From CALVLD01 sp964467585 (GTDB lineage: Bacteria; Bacillota; Clostridia; Christensenellales; CAG-138): a stretch of DNA of 64,000 bases. The stretch is from NCBI GenBank assembly GCA_964467585.1, contig CAYXRF010000004.1:60060-124059 (forward strand). The letters are read 5' to 3'. Shown piece by piece: positions 40,637 through 49,105 of the stretch; the first letter of the stretch is position 1, and each line of letters starts with the position of its first letter. Both the position numbers and the translations under genes were made by a program. Below the pieces are notes generated by a model. It was not told the DNA's origin. It did not search any database and worked only from the letters and a program-made list of their open reading frames with translations.

Positions 40637-41691
40637 CACTCTGTTTTTTCCATCGCGGCAAGTACCGCCTCAACAGAAACGGGAACGCGTATCGGCTTTG
40701 CGACGTCGGTCAGCAAAACCATGTCGATATGCCTTCCGTCAGATTTTTTATCGCGTGAAATCAGCTTCAGCGCCTCCGACAGAGACGTCTGCCAATCAAC
40801 ATCCATGCCGACGGAAACGCAGGCTTGAAATATTTTATCGTATACTCTGCCTTTACAATACCCTAATATCTCTGAAAGACGAGAAGCCGCAAGCATACCG
40901 TACGCAACCGCCTGCCCGTGCGAAAGTCTGTAATCAGACGCCGCTTCATACGCGTGACCAAACGTATGCCCAAAATTCAGCATATGCCGTTCGCCCGTGT
41001 CAAATGGGTCTGCCTCAACATATATTCTTTTTATATCCGCACAGCGCGGCACAAGCGCGGAATAATCAACGTTTATGCCGTGTGAAATAACCGAATCAAT
41101 TAAAGCACGGTCGGCAATCGCCCCATACTTTATAACCTCTCCCATGCCGGAAAGCCGTTCACGCATGGGCAGCGAAGCAAGATAATCCGTATCGCATACA
41201 ACCGCTTTGGGGGGATAGAAGCATCCGATGTAGTTTTTGCCATGGTGAAAGTCAACTCCGGTTTTTCCACCGTAAGCGCTGTCCGTCTGGGCGATAAGCG
41301 TTGTGGGGACGCTTATATACGGAAGACCGCGCAGATAGGTTGCGGCGGCAAAGCCGACAATGTCGCCCGTCACACCGCCGCCAAGAGAAATTATTCCGTC
41401 TGCACGCGTCATGCCAAGCGTGTACAGCCGTTCGTAAATATAGGATACTGATTCAAGCGTCTTGTTGTTTTCGCCGCCGCGCAGCGAAATAAGGTCGGTC
41501 AAAAAGCCCGAGTCCGTCAGCCGTGACACAACAGCCGCCCCATACAGATCTCTCACTGCGGGGTCGCAAATAACGGCGACACGCCCGCCGCGGAATGCTT
41601 GCGCGGCAATGCTGCCAACGCTTTCAGAAGCTCCGCCACCGATAATCGCGTCGATTTTCGACCCGTTTGCACAAAAAGTGACAATAACCAT
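40633..41691 (-). CDS. aroB: 3-dehydroquinate synthase
   Basis: A 352-residue enzyme of the shikimate pathway that cyclises DAHP with NAD and a divalent metal. GGENNKTLESVSYIYERL, IISLGGGVTGDIVGFAAATYLRG, VPTTLIAQTDSAYGGKTGVDF, GMGEVIKYGAI and the metal-site NFGHTFGHAYE are conserved. The ATG at 41691 is forced by the promoter lying inside the longer frame; GGGGTGG lies just upstream. No other shikimate gene is adjacent. Confidence 0.94.
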   Translation of the reverse strand: MVIVTFCANGSKIDAIIGGGASESVGSIAAQAFRGGRVAVICDPAVRDLYGAAVVSRLTDSGFLTDLISLRGGENNKTLESVSYIYERLYTLGMTRADGIISLGGGVTGDIVGFAAATYLRGLPYISVPTTLIAQTDSAYGGKTGVDFHHGKNYIGCFYPPKAVVCDTDYLASLPMRERLSGMGEVIKYGAIADRALIDSVISHGINVDYSALVPRCADIKRIYVEADPFDTGERHMLNFGHTFGHAYEAASDYRLSHGQAVAYGMLAASRLSEILGYCKGRVYDKIFQACVSVGMDVDWQTSLSEALKLISRDKKSDGRHIDMVLLTDVAKPIRVPVSVEAVLAAMEKTEC

Positions 41692-41724
41692 GTCCACCCC
41701 GAATACTTTGCAGCTTTTTGGTAA

Positions 41725-41753
41725 ATAATACCCTATATGCACGAGTTTTGCAA
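41725..41753 (-). promoter_or_regulatory. promoter of aroB
   Basis: On the minus strand TTGCAA (41748-41753), 17 bp, TATTAT (41725-41730). Confidence 0.68.
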
Positions 41754-41778
41754 TCGACAAATCAAGTGCTTTTTCTCG

Positions 41779-41807
41779 GCAGGAGAAAAAAAGTCAAGGA
41801 TGAATCT
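41779..41807 (+). promoter_or_regulatory. sigma-H type promoter of the spoIIA operon
   Basis: GCAGGAGAA (41779-41787), an 11-bp gap and GATGAATCT (41799-41807). This matches the sigma-H pattern RnAGGAwWW, 11-12 bp, RnnGAATww at nearly all fixed bases. It lies 43 bases before spoIIAA, whose Bacillus counterpart is sigma-H dependent. Confidence 0.75.
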
Positions 41808-41849
41808 CATCACAATTGGTTAGCTTAACGAACCAAACGGAGGTTATAC

Positions 41850-42173
41850 ATGAAAATAACGTGGAAGAAGCAGGGCGCGACGCTGACGGCGCGATTTGCG
41901 GGAGAAATGGATCATCATACCGCAGCGGAGGTTCGGCGGCAGCTTGATCTGCTGCTTGCGGACGCAACGGTTAAAAGGATGGTGTTTGACTTTGAAAAAG
42001 TCTCGTTCATGGACAGCTCGGGACTTGGCGTAATACTTGGCAGATATCGCACTCTTGCCGCACGCGGGGGCGGCATTGCAATAATCAACGCGTCCCGCAG
42101 CATCGACAGAATATTGCGCATGGCGGGCGTATACACACTGTGCGACAATCCTAAGGGGGAAACAGTTATATGA
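41850..42173 (+). CDS. spoIIAA: anti-sigma F factor antagonist SpoIIAA
   Basis: A 107-residue STAS-domain protein. Ser in FMDSSGLGVILGRY is the residue phosphorylated by SpoIIAB. In the forespore the dephosphorylated form frees sigma-F from SpoIIAB. The ATG has GGAGGT upstream. It overlaps spoIIAB by four bases and is the first gene of the spoIIAA-spoIIAB-sigF operon. Confidence 0.96.
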   Translation: MKITWKKQGATLTARFAGEMDHHTAAEVRRQLDLLLADATVKRMVFDFEKVSFMDSSGLGVILGRYRTLAARGGGIAIINASRSIDRILRMAGVYTLCDNPKGETVI

Positions 42174-42595
42174 AGAACACGCTTTGGACAAGCTTTCCTG
42201 CAATATCAATAAATGAATCGCTTGCAAGGAGCATAACTGCTGCGTTTATAACGCCGTTGGATCCAACCGTTGAGGAGCTTTCAGACCTGCGAACCGCAGT
42301 GAGTGAAGCGGTTACAAACGCCATTATCCACGGATACGGACGTTCGCACGGCACGGTGTTCATGGAGCTTTCAGCGGAAGATAATGTTGTTACAATCGCC
42401 GTCCGTGACGAAGGCAGGGGGATAGGCGATATCGAGCTTGCACGCAGACCGTTTTATACCTCAATGCCGGACATGGAACGCTCCGGAATGGGCTTTTCGG
42501 TTATGGAGGCGTTTACCGACAGCGTAGAGGTGGCGTCCGAGGTTGGAAAAGGGACGACTGTAACGCTTAAAAAGCGGATCGGCATAAATGGGTGA
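42170..42595 (+). CDS. spoIIAB: anti-sigma F factor and protein kinase SpoIIAB
   Basis: A 141-residue GHKL-type kinase that binds sigma-F and phosphorylates SpoIIAA. The N-box is DLRTAVSEAVTNAIIHGY; the G boxes are VRDEGRGIGDIELARRPFYTS and RSGMGFSVMEAFTD, ending KGTTVTLKK. It overlaps spoIIAA by four bases and sigF by eight. Confidence 0.96.
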   Translation: MKNTLWTSFPAISINESLARSITAAFITPLDPTVEELSDLRTAVSEAVTNAIIHGYGRSHGTVFMELSAEDNVVTIAVRDEGRGIGDIELARRPFYTSMPDMERSGMGFSVMEAFTDSVEVASEVGKGTTVTLKKRIGING

Positions 42596-43346
42596 GCCTG
42601 CATACGCTCCAATGGAGCATGACGAAACTCTGAAGCTTATCTGTGCCGCGCAAAACGGTGATACGGAGGCTGCGGACATATTGACTGCAAAGAACCTTGC
42701 GCTTGTTCGCTCAGTGGCAAGGCGGTATATTAACCGAGGGCAGGATTACGACGACTTGGTGCAGATTGGCGCACTGGGGCTTATTAAGGCAATCCGCAAC
42801 TTCAACGCTGATTTCGGCACGCGCTTATCAACATATGCCGTACCGATGATAGCGGGGGAGATTAAACGCTTTCTGCGCGATGATGGTATGGTAAAGGTAA
42901 GCCGTCAGCTTAAAGAGCTTGCATACCATGTGGCAAAAGCATCAGAGAGACTTTCGATAGCGCTTGGAAGAAGCCCGCGCATTGAGGAGATAGCTTTGGA
43001 GCTTGCCGTTGCGCCGGAGGAGGTTGCGGAGGCGTTGGACGCGATCACGCCGCATTGCTCAATATATGAGCCTGTTTTTGGCGATGATTCCGATCAAACG
43101 CGTGCGGACATGATCCCATGCAAGGAGGTAATGGAAACCGAAGCGACCGACAGGGTGATGCTCAAGGAACTGCTTTCAACCCTTTCACCAAGGGACAGAA
43201 GGCTTATTTGGCTGCGCTATTTCTGCGACAAAACCCAAAGTGACACGGCGCGGGAGCTTAACATCTCACAGGTGCAGGTATCGCGTCTTGAAGGTAAAAT
43301 ACTTGCGTCGCTTCGCGCAACGGCGCAAAACGACAGCGGCACGTGA
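42588..43346 (+). CDS. sigF: RNA polymerase sigma-F factor
   Basis: A 252-residue sigma factor, the first forespore-specific one. Region 2 has YDDLVQIGALGLIKAIRNFN and LSTYAVPMIAGEIKRFLRDDG. Region 3 has RQLKELAYHVAKASERLSIALGR. Region 4 has LSPRDRRLIWLRYFCDKTQSDTARELNISQVQVSRLE. The start overlaps spoIIAB. Its position third in spoIIA separates it from sigma-G and sigma-B relatives. Confidence 0.96.
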   Translation: MGEPAYAPMEHDETLKLICAAQNGDTEAADILTAKNLALVRSVARRYINRGQDYDDLVQIGALGLIKAIRNFNADFGTRLSTYAVPMIAGEIKRFLRDDGMVKVSRQLKELAYHVAKASERLSIALGRSPRIEEIALELAVAPEEVAEALDAITPHCSIYEPVFGDDSDQTRADMIPCKEVMETEATDRVMLKELLSTLSPRDRRLIWLRYFCDKTQSDTARELNISQVQVSRLEGKILASLRATAQNDSGT

Positions 43347-43416
43347 CATACTCACATTTCTTCGACAATTAATCCCATAAGAAAACAAATATATTTTTAG
43401 TTATTCGCCATGACTG

Positions 43417-43445
43417 TTGACATACTAATTCCGTGGTGTTATTAT
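43417..43445 (+). promoter_or_regulatory. promoter of hrcA-grpE-dnaK-dnaJ
   Basis: TTGACA (43417-43422), 17 bp, TATTAT (43440-43445). The CIRCE element starts five bases after the -10, so HrcA binding would block initiation. Confidence 0.85.
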
Positions 43446-43449
43446 GCTG

Positions 43450-43476
43450 TTAGCACTCAAGGGTGGTGAGTGCTAA
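43450..43476. promoter_or_regulatory. CIRCE operator for HrcA
   Basis: TTAGCACTC, nine bases, GAGTGCTAA: an exact CIRCE inverted repeat. The arms extend by three more paired bases (CTG/CAG) on each side. Confidence 0.98.
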
Positions 43477-43538
43477 CAGCAATCATTCACCATCCGACAG
43501 TCAACTCCCCAAATGGGGCGCGGGAAAGGAGTGGAAGC

Positions 43539-44720
43539 ATGGATAACAACAAGCCTCAGGTCAACAGTATCGTCAAGACCGAAAGCGCGCAGTCCGTCAC
43601 CATTGAAGAAAAGACAGCTGCGTCCGCACAGTCTGCGGATGGCGGTCATGCGGATACTCAAACCGCAAATGAAGCAGAGCCTAAGGCGGGTGCGCTGCTT
43701 GATATCCGCAAGATGCGCATACTTGAAGCTATCATTGACGACTACATTATGACCGCATCGCCTGTCGGCAGCCGCACGCTTTCAAAGCGCAGCGACATGG
43801 GGCTTTCGCCCGCAACAATCCGAAACGAGATGAGCGACCTTACGGAGCTTGGTTTTCTTGAGCAGCCGCACACCTCCGCGGGCAGAGTGCCGTCAGAAAA
43901 GGCTTACAGGCTATATGTTAATCATATAATGGATTCTGCAAAGCTGACTGATGACGAGGCGGATTACATAAAGCGTCACCTCAACGCACGAATACACGAG
44001 GTTAACGAGGTTTTCCGTCAAACGGCAAAGGTGCTTTCGGATATCACCAACTATACTTCAATAGTATTGGTGCCTCAGCTTTCGTCCATGCGCGTGCGCC
44101 GCATATCGCTGATACCTGTATCCGAGGGTTCGGCTTTAGCGGTGGTTATCACAAACACGGGCGTCGCAAAAAACTCCATAATCAACATTCCGCCGTCCGT
44201 AAAGACGGAGGATCTGGAGCGAATATCAAAGCTCATGACTGAAAAGTTAGAGGGGCACAGGCTCAACGATGCGGTTTACACGCTGCTGCCGATGCTTAGG
44301 GCGGAGATTGGCGAACAGGCTGATGCGGTTTCGGATATGCTCACAAACATCCAAAAGAACATGAGCGAACCGGACGTCGAGATAGTCGGTGTTACAAATA
44401 TGTTGGATTATCCCGAATACAGCGACGTCACCAAGGCAAGATCATTCATGGCGGAGATTGAGAACGGTGATTATCTTTACAAGGTGCTGTCCGACTCATC
44501 CGACGTTGAGATGAACGTTAAGATCGGCACCGAAAACGACAATCCCGAGATGCAGGACTGCTCTGTTGTTACTGTGACATACAAGGCGGGCGGCAAAAAT
44601 ATCGGCACTATGGGCGTTATCGGGCCGACCCGAATGGATTACGGAAAGGTGATGGCGGTGCTGAAGTATATGAGCAAGAGCTTGAGCGATATCCTTAACA
44701 AGATGATTGGCGATAGATAG
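43539..44720 (+). CDS. hrcA: heat-inducible transcription repressor HrcA
   Basis: A 393-residue repressor that binds the CIRCE element 63 bases upstream and so controls itself and the chaperone genes. The winged-helix part has RILEAIIDDYIMTASPVGSRTLSKRSDMGLSPATIRNEMSDLTELGFLEQPHTSAGRVPS at about 57-115, preceded by an unusual Ser/Ala/Gln-rich extension of about 52 residues. The GAF-like core continues with SLIPVSEGSALAVVITNTG. The C-terminus has MGVIGPTRMDYGKVMAVL. GGAG precedes the ATG at 43539, which avoids a longer frame crossing CIRCE. Confidence 0.95.
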   Translation: MDNNKPQVNSIVKTESAQSVTIEEKTAASAQSADGGHADTQTANEAEPKAGALLDIRKMRILEAIIDDYIMTASPVGSRTLSKRSDMGLSPATIRNEMSDLTELGFLEQPHTSAGRVPSEKAYRLYVNHIMDSAKLTDDEADYIKRHLNARIHEVNEVFRQTAKVLSDITNYTSIVLVPQLSSMRVRRISLIPVSEGSALAVVITNTGVAKNSIINIPPSVKTEDLERISKLMTEKLEGHRLNDAVYTLLPMLRAEIGEQADAVSDMLTNIQKNMSEPDVEIVGVTNMLDYPEYSDVTKARSFMAEIENGDYLYKVLSDSSDVEMNVKIGTENDNPEMQDCSVVTVTYKAGGKNIGTMGVIGPTRMDYGKVMAVLKYMSKSLSDILNKMIGDR

Positions 44721-44731
44721 CAGGAGGATAT

Positions 44732-45559
44732 ATGGCAGCAAAAAAGAAAAATAAAAGACCCAACGCGTCCATGGGCGCAGCGGCAGCTATCGATAATGAC
44801 GGCGACAACACAGACGTCTGCGATAACGCCGAGGCAAACACGGATACTGAAGGCGAATGTGAGGACGATTCATTGGAAAGAACCGATACGCAGAACAAAG
44901 CCGAGCTTGAGATTGAACCGGAAGCGGAGCTTGAGGAAGGGCTTGACATAGAAAACGAGGCGGAGCTTGCCTCAGGAGACGGCGCCGAGGGCGAAACAAA
45001 GGGCTCTGCAAAGGTCAAGTACGCAAAGGAAAGCTTCGGGGGCAAACAAAAGCGCAAGGGCAACACCACCGCTCAGGATGCGCCGGAGCAGATAATCCTC
45101 ACTTCAGACGAATTCAACCAAGTCAAGCAAAGGCTTGAGAAGCTCACGGATGAGCGCGACGACGCTGTCAGACAGGCGCAAAGGCTTCAGGCGGAGTTTG
45201 ACAATTACCGAAAGCGCAATTCGTCATTGGCGGCGGAATGTCGTGAGGACGGGGTGCGCGACACCGTGAAGCAGCTGCTTCCCGTTCTGGACAGCTTCGA
45301 GAGGGCGCTTGCCAACGCGGACGATACTCCGTTCACGCAGGGCGTCAAAAATATCTCCCGTCAGCTTAACGATACACTTTCAAAGTGTGGTCTGGAGGAG
45401 ATAGACGCCGAGGGCAAGTTTGATCCCAACCTGCATGACGCGGTGCTGCAGGATTCCGTTGAGGGGACAGAAAGCGGCGTTATTACCGCCGTTTTGCAAA
45501 AGGGCTATCGTGTGAAGGGCAAGATCATCCGTCATACGATGGTAAAGGTCAACGCATAA
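44732..45559 (+). CDS. grpE: nucleotide exchange factor GrpE
   Basis: A 275-residue co-chaperone that releases ADP from DnaK. The conserved part is C-terminal: a coiled coil around VKQRLEKLTDERDDAVRQAQRLQAEFDNYRKR and the head QLLPVLDSFERAL, FDPNLHDAV and VLQKGYRVKGKIIRHTMVKV. The first 110 residues are very acidic and low in complexity, longer than usual for GrpE. AGGAGG precedes the ATG, 11 bases after hrcA. Confidence 0.95.
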   Translation: MAAKKKNKRPNASMGAAAAIDNDGDNTDVCDNAEANTDTEGECEDDSLERTDTQNKAELEIEPEAELEEGLDIENEAELASGDGAEGETKGSAKVKYAKESFGGKQKRKGNTTAQDAPEQIILTSDEFNQVKQRLEKLTDERDDAVRQAQRLQAEFDNYRKRNSSLAAECREDGVRDTVKQLLPVLDSFERALANADDTPFTQGVKNISRQLNDTLSKCGLEEIDAEGKFDPNLHDAVLQDSVEGTESGVITAVLQKGYRVKGKIIRHTMVKVNA

Positions 45560-45660
45560 AAGGCGTGACAAAAAGTGATGATCGTTGGCTGAGACGGCGG
45601 TTCGCGCCGCAAAAAGCCGTTAAATATAAATAATAAGTTAGCTATATGGAGGAAAATATT

Positions 45661-47520
45661 ATGTCTAAGATTATTGGTATCGATCTCGGTACAACAAATT
45701 CATGCGTTGCCGTTCTTGAGGGCGGCGAGCCGGTTGTTATCCCCAATGCGGAAGGCGCAAGAACCACCCCGTCTGTCGTTGCTTTCAGAAACGGCGAGCG
45801 TATGGTCGGTCAGATTGCAAAGCGTCAGGCGATTACAAATCCCGACAACACGGTCAGCTCAATAAAGCGTGAGATGGGAACCGCCTACAAGCGCACGCTT
45901 GACGGCAAGCAGTATACCCCACCCGAAATTTCCGCAATGATTCTTCAAAAGCTGAAGCAGGACGCAGAGGCATATCTTGGAGAAAAGGTCACTCAGGCGG
46001 TTATCACCGTGCCGGCGTATTTTTCCGACAGTCAGCGTCAGGCAACAAAGGACGCAGGGCGTATAGCAGGGCTTGAAGTGCTGCGTATAATCAACGAGCC
46101 GACGGCGGCAGCGCTTGCCTACGGCATGGATAAGGAGCACAGGCAGAAGATACTGGTTTACGACCTTGGCGGCGGCACATTTGATGTTTCGCTGCTTGAG
46201 ATTGGCGATGGTGTGTTTGAAGTGCTTGCTACAAACGGCAACAATCGTTTGGGCGGCGACGACTTTGACGAGCGTCTGATGAACTACATCGCGGACGAAT
46301 TCAAGCGTTCCACGGGCATCGATATAAGAAACGACCGCATGGCTAGGCAGCGTTTGAAGGACGCGTCGGAGAAGGCAAAGATTGAGCTTTCCGCAACGCT
46401 GACAACAAACATCAACGAGCCGTTCATAGCTGCGGACGCAACAGGACCCAAGAACCTTGACATGACAATCACACGTGCAAAGTTCAACGACCTTATCTCC
46501 GACTTGCTTGACAAGACACGCGTATGTATGCAGCAGGCGCTGCGCGACGCCAACCTCAAGCCCGAGCAAATCGACAAGGTTATATTGGTGGGCGGTTCGT
46601 CTCGTATCCCCGCCGTTCAGGAGCTTGTTAAGAAGATTTCAGGCAAAGAGCCCTTCAAGGGCATAAACCCCGATGAGTGCGTGGCTATCGGCGCGGCAAT
46701 ACAGGGCGGCATACTTGGCGGCGAAGTAAAAGATATTCTGTTGCTGGACGTTACCCCGCTGTCCCTGGGCATTGAAACGCTTGGCGGTGTGTTCACACGC
46801 CTTGTTGACCGCAACACGACTATCCCCGTTCAAAAGAAGCAGGTTTTCTCCACGGCGGCGGACGGTCAGACCAGCGTTGAGGTTCATGTGCTTCAGGGTG
46901 AGCGTGAAATGGCGCAGTACAATAAAACACTCGGCAGGTTCCAGCTCACGGGCATCGCACCCGCGCCCCGCGGAATGCCCCAGATTGAGGTTACATTCGA
47001 TATCGACGGCAATGGCATCGTCCATGTATCCGCAAAGGATCTCGGCACAGGCAACGAGCAAAAGGTGACGATCACCGCTTCCTCTAACCTCTCTGAGGAC
47101 GATATCAAAAAGGCTGTGCGCGATGCGGAGCAGTTCGCGGACGATGATAAAAAGCATAAGGACGAGATTGAGCAGCGCAACCACGCGGACAGCATGGTAT
47201 ACACCACTGAAAAGACGCTCAAAGAGATGGGCGACAAGATACCCGAAGGTGACAAGCAGCGCGTCAATGCCGAGATCGAAAACGTAAAGAATGCCATGAG
47301 CGGCAACGACTCCGAAGCTATTAAAACAGCGACAGAGAAGCTTACCGAGGTATCATACGATGTGTTCGGCAAGGTCTATCAGCAGCAGGCGCAGGAAGCG
47401 CAGGCGGCGGGCGGCGCTCAGTATGAGGCGGGCAACGGTGCTGCCAACGGCGGTTCTGCGGCAAATGACGATGGTGTTGTTGACGCCGATTACGAAGTTG
47501 TTGACGACGACAAGAAATAA
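45661..47520 (+). CDS. dnaK: molecular chaperone DnaK
   Basis: A 619-residue Hsp70 chaperone. IIGIDLGTTNSCVAVLEGGEP, VPAYFSDSQRQATKDAG, VYDLGGGTFDVSLL, ILVGGSSRIPAVQ and the interdomain linker VKDILLLDVTPLSLGIET are all present. The C-terminal lid ends in an acidic DADYEVVDDDKK tail. GGAGGA lies before the ATG at 45661. It is the third gene of the CIRCE-controlled operon. Confidence 0.98.
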   Translation: MSKIIGIDLGTTNSCVAVLEGGEPVVIPNAEGARTTPSVVAFRNGERMVGQIAKRQAITNPDNTVSSIKREMGTAYKRTLDGKQYTPPEISAMILQKLKQDAEAYLGEKVTQAVITVPAYFSDSQRQATKDAGRIAGLEVLRIINEPTAAALAYGMDKEHRQKILVYDLGGGTFDVSLLEIGDGVFEVLATNGNNRLGGDDFDERLMNYIADEFKRSTGIDIRNDRMARQRLKDASEKAKIELSATLTTNINEPFIAADATGPKNLDMTITRAKFNDLISDLLDKTRVCMQQALRDANLKPEQIDKVILVGGSSRIPAVQELVKKISGKEPFKGINPDECVAIGAAIQGGILGGEVKDILLLDVTPLSLGIETLGGVFTRLVDRNTTIPVQKKQVFSTAADGQTSVEVHVLQGEREMAQYNKTLGRFQLTGIAPAPRGMPQIEVTFDIDGNGIVHVSAKDLGTGNEQKVTITASSNLSEDDIKKAVRDAEQFADDDKKHKDEIEQRNHADSMVYTTEKTLKEMGDKIPEGDKQRVNAEIENVKNAMSGNDSEAIKTATEKLTEVSYDVFGKVYQQQAQEAQAAGGAQYEAGNGAANGGSAANDDGVVDADYEVVDDDKK

Positions 47521-47537
47521 TCATTGTCGGATGAAAT

Positions 47538-47562
47538 GCGGCGGAGCCAATCCCTCCGCCGC
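47538..47562 (+). other. stable hairpin between dnaK and dnaJ
   Basis: GCGGCGGAG (47538-47546) pairs with CTCCGCCGC (47554-47562) around a short loop. No T tract follows. In a 213-base gap inside the heat-shock operon it may be a processing or partial termination site that lowers dnaJ relative to dnaK. Confidence 0.55.
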
Positions 47563-47733
47563 TGATGTATAAGGGAGTGACGCCGCATTCGATATTATGC
47601 GGTATATGGGTCAAGACAGCATACCTGCCAATTACAAGCGGAAGGTTTTGTGGTCTTGACCGTTGAAGTTTGAAAGGCTGAGATGACAAAGCCTTGAAAG
47701 CGCTCCCTAAAATGTTATAAGAGGGTAATGCGT

Positions 47734-48870
47734 ATGGCAGAAAAGAGAGACTATTACGATGTGCTGGGCGTCAATAAAAGCGCAAGTCAGGATGAGATAA
47801 AAACCGCCTTCCGTCAAAAGGCAAAGCAATATCATCCGGACTTAAATCCAAATGATCCCACCGCGGAGGCAAAATTCAAAGAGGTTAACGAGGCGTATGA
47901 GGTCTTGTCCAATGCGGACAAGCGTGAAAAATACGATCAGTATGGTCACGCGGCGTTTGATCCCACGGCGGGCGGCGCGGGCGGCTATGGCGGATATTCG
48001 TCATACGGCGGTTCACCGTTTTCAGGATTTGGCGACATATTTGGCGACCTGTTTGGCGGAGGAGGTTCTGCAAGGCGCTCCACAACAGGGCCCATGCGCG
48101 GAGAGGATATTCGCTGTACACTCACAATAACATTTGAGGAAGCCGCATTTGGCTGCAAAAAGGATATTCAATTCCGCAGAGAAGAAAACTGCCGTGTTTG
48201 CGGCGGAAGCGGCGCAAAGGCGGGTACAACCGCCTCTGTATGCCCAACCTGTGGGGGCAAGGGACAGGTGCGCACAACGCAGAATACGCTGTTCGGCACA
48301 TTTGCTTCCACACAAACCTGCTCCACCTGCGGCGGCACAGGCAAGGTGGTTAAAGAGCCTTGCGAGGAGTGCGGCGGCAGCGGAAGGATTAAGCGGGCGG
48401 TCAGCATGAGCATCACAACGCCCGCGGGCATTGACGATGGTCAGACGATGCGCATTGCCGATCAGGGCGACGACGGCCTGCGCGGCGGCGGCAGAGGAGA
48501 TCTGCGTGTCACCATTCGCGTCAAGGCGCATAAACGCTTCATGCGCGAGGGCTTTGACATTTACCTCAATATGACACTGCCGATAACCACCGCCATTCTC
48601 GGCGGGGAGGTAGTCGTGCCTACCCTTTCGGGGGACGTTAAGTACGCCGTGCCGGAGGGTACTCAAAGCGGCACTACATTCCGCCTGAAGGGTCAGGGCG
48701 TTACAAAGCTCAATTCAACGGGAAAGGGAGATATGTATGTCAATGTCACCGTTGAAATACCTAAACGTCTGAACGAGGCGCAAAAGGATATTGTCCGTCA
48801 GCTTGCAACAAGCATGGGCGATGCTTCCGCAACGGTTGAGCGCGGCAAAAAGAAAAAGCGCACCAAATGA
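47734..48870 (+). CDS. dnaJ: molecular chaperone DnaJ
   Basis: A 378-residue type I DnaJ. The J domain (1-70) contains RDYYDVLGV and the HPD triad in AKQYHPDLNPND. A Gly-rich region follows. Four zinc-binding repeats are CRVCGGSG, CPTCGGKG, CSTCGGTG and CEECGGSG. The C-terminal substrate domain has DQGDDGLRGGGRGDLRV. The ATG at 47734 is preferred, with GAGGGT seven bases upstream; another ATG lies two codons earlier. Confidence 0.97.
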   Translation: MAEKRDYYDVLGVNKSASQDEIKTAFRQKAKQYHPDLNPNDPTAEAKFKEVNEAYEVLSNADKREKYDQYGHAAFDPTAGGAGGYGGYSSYGGSPFSGFGDIFGDLFGGGGSARRSTTGPMRGEDIRCTLTITFEEAAFGCKKDIQFRREENCRVCGGSGAKAGTTASVCPTCGGKGQVRTTQNTLFGTFASTQTCSTCGGTGKVVKEPCEECGGSGRIKRAVSMSITTPAGIDDGQTMRIADQGDDGLRGGGRGDLRVTIRVKAHKRFMREGFDIYLNMTLPITTAILGGEVVVPTLSGDVKYAVPEGTQSGTTFRLKGQGVTKLNSTGKGDMYVNVTVEIPKRLNEAQKDIVRQLATSMGDASATVERGKKKKRTK

Positions 48871-48908
48871 TTTTTTAAGCAAGCAATATGTTAACAGCCA
48901 ATATTTAA

Positions 48909-48939
48909 GGGGGCTGAGGCGTAAAACCGTCTCAACCCC
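48909..48939 (+). terminator. terminator of the heat-shock operon
   Basis: GGGG-TGAG on the left pairs with CTCA-CCCC on the right (about 48909-48939), followed by TTC. The stem has internal mismatches. Confidence 0.55.
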
Positions 48940-49048
48940 TTCAGCGTAAATATGAGGACGATTTCAATATCCAATCAAAATTCTGTGCCTCAAAGTCTTA
49001 CGTCAGACGTCCGACAGCAAAAATATAAAAGCATTTTCTTGTCAAGTA

Positions 49049-49078
49049 TTGTAACATGGGGGGCGTATGTGGTAAAAT
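49049..49078 (+). promoter_or_regulatory. promoter of the RlmI-like gene
   Basis: TTGTAA (49049-49054), 18 bp, TAAAAT (49073-49078). Confidence 0.55.
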
Positions 49079-49105
49079 TCCAAAAAACGAATGGAGCAAT
49101 CTTCA

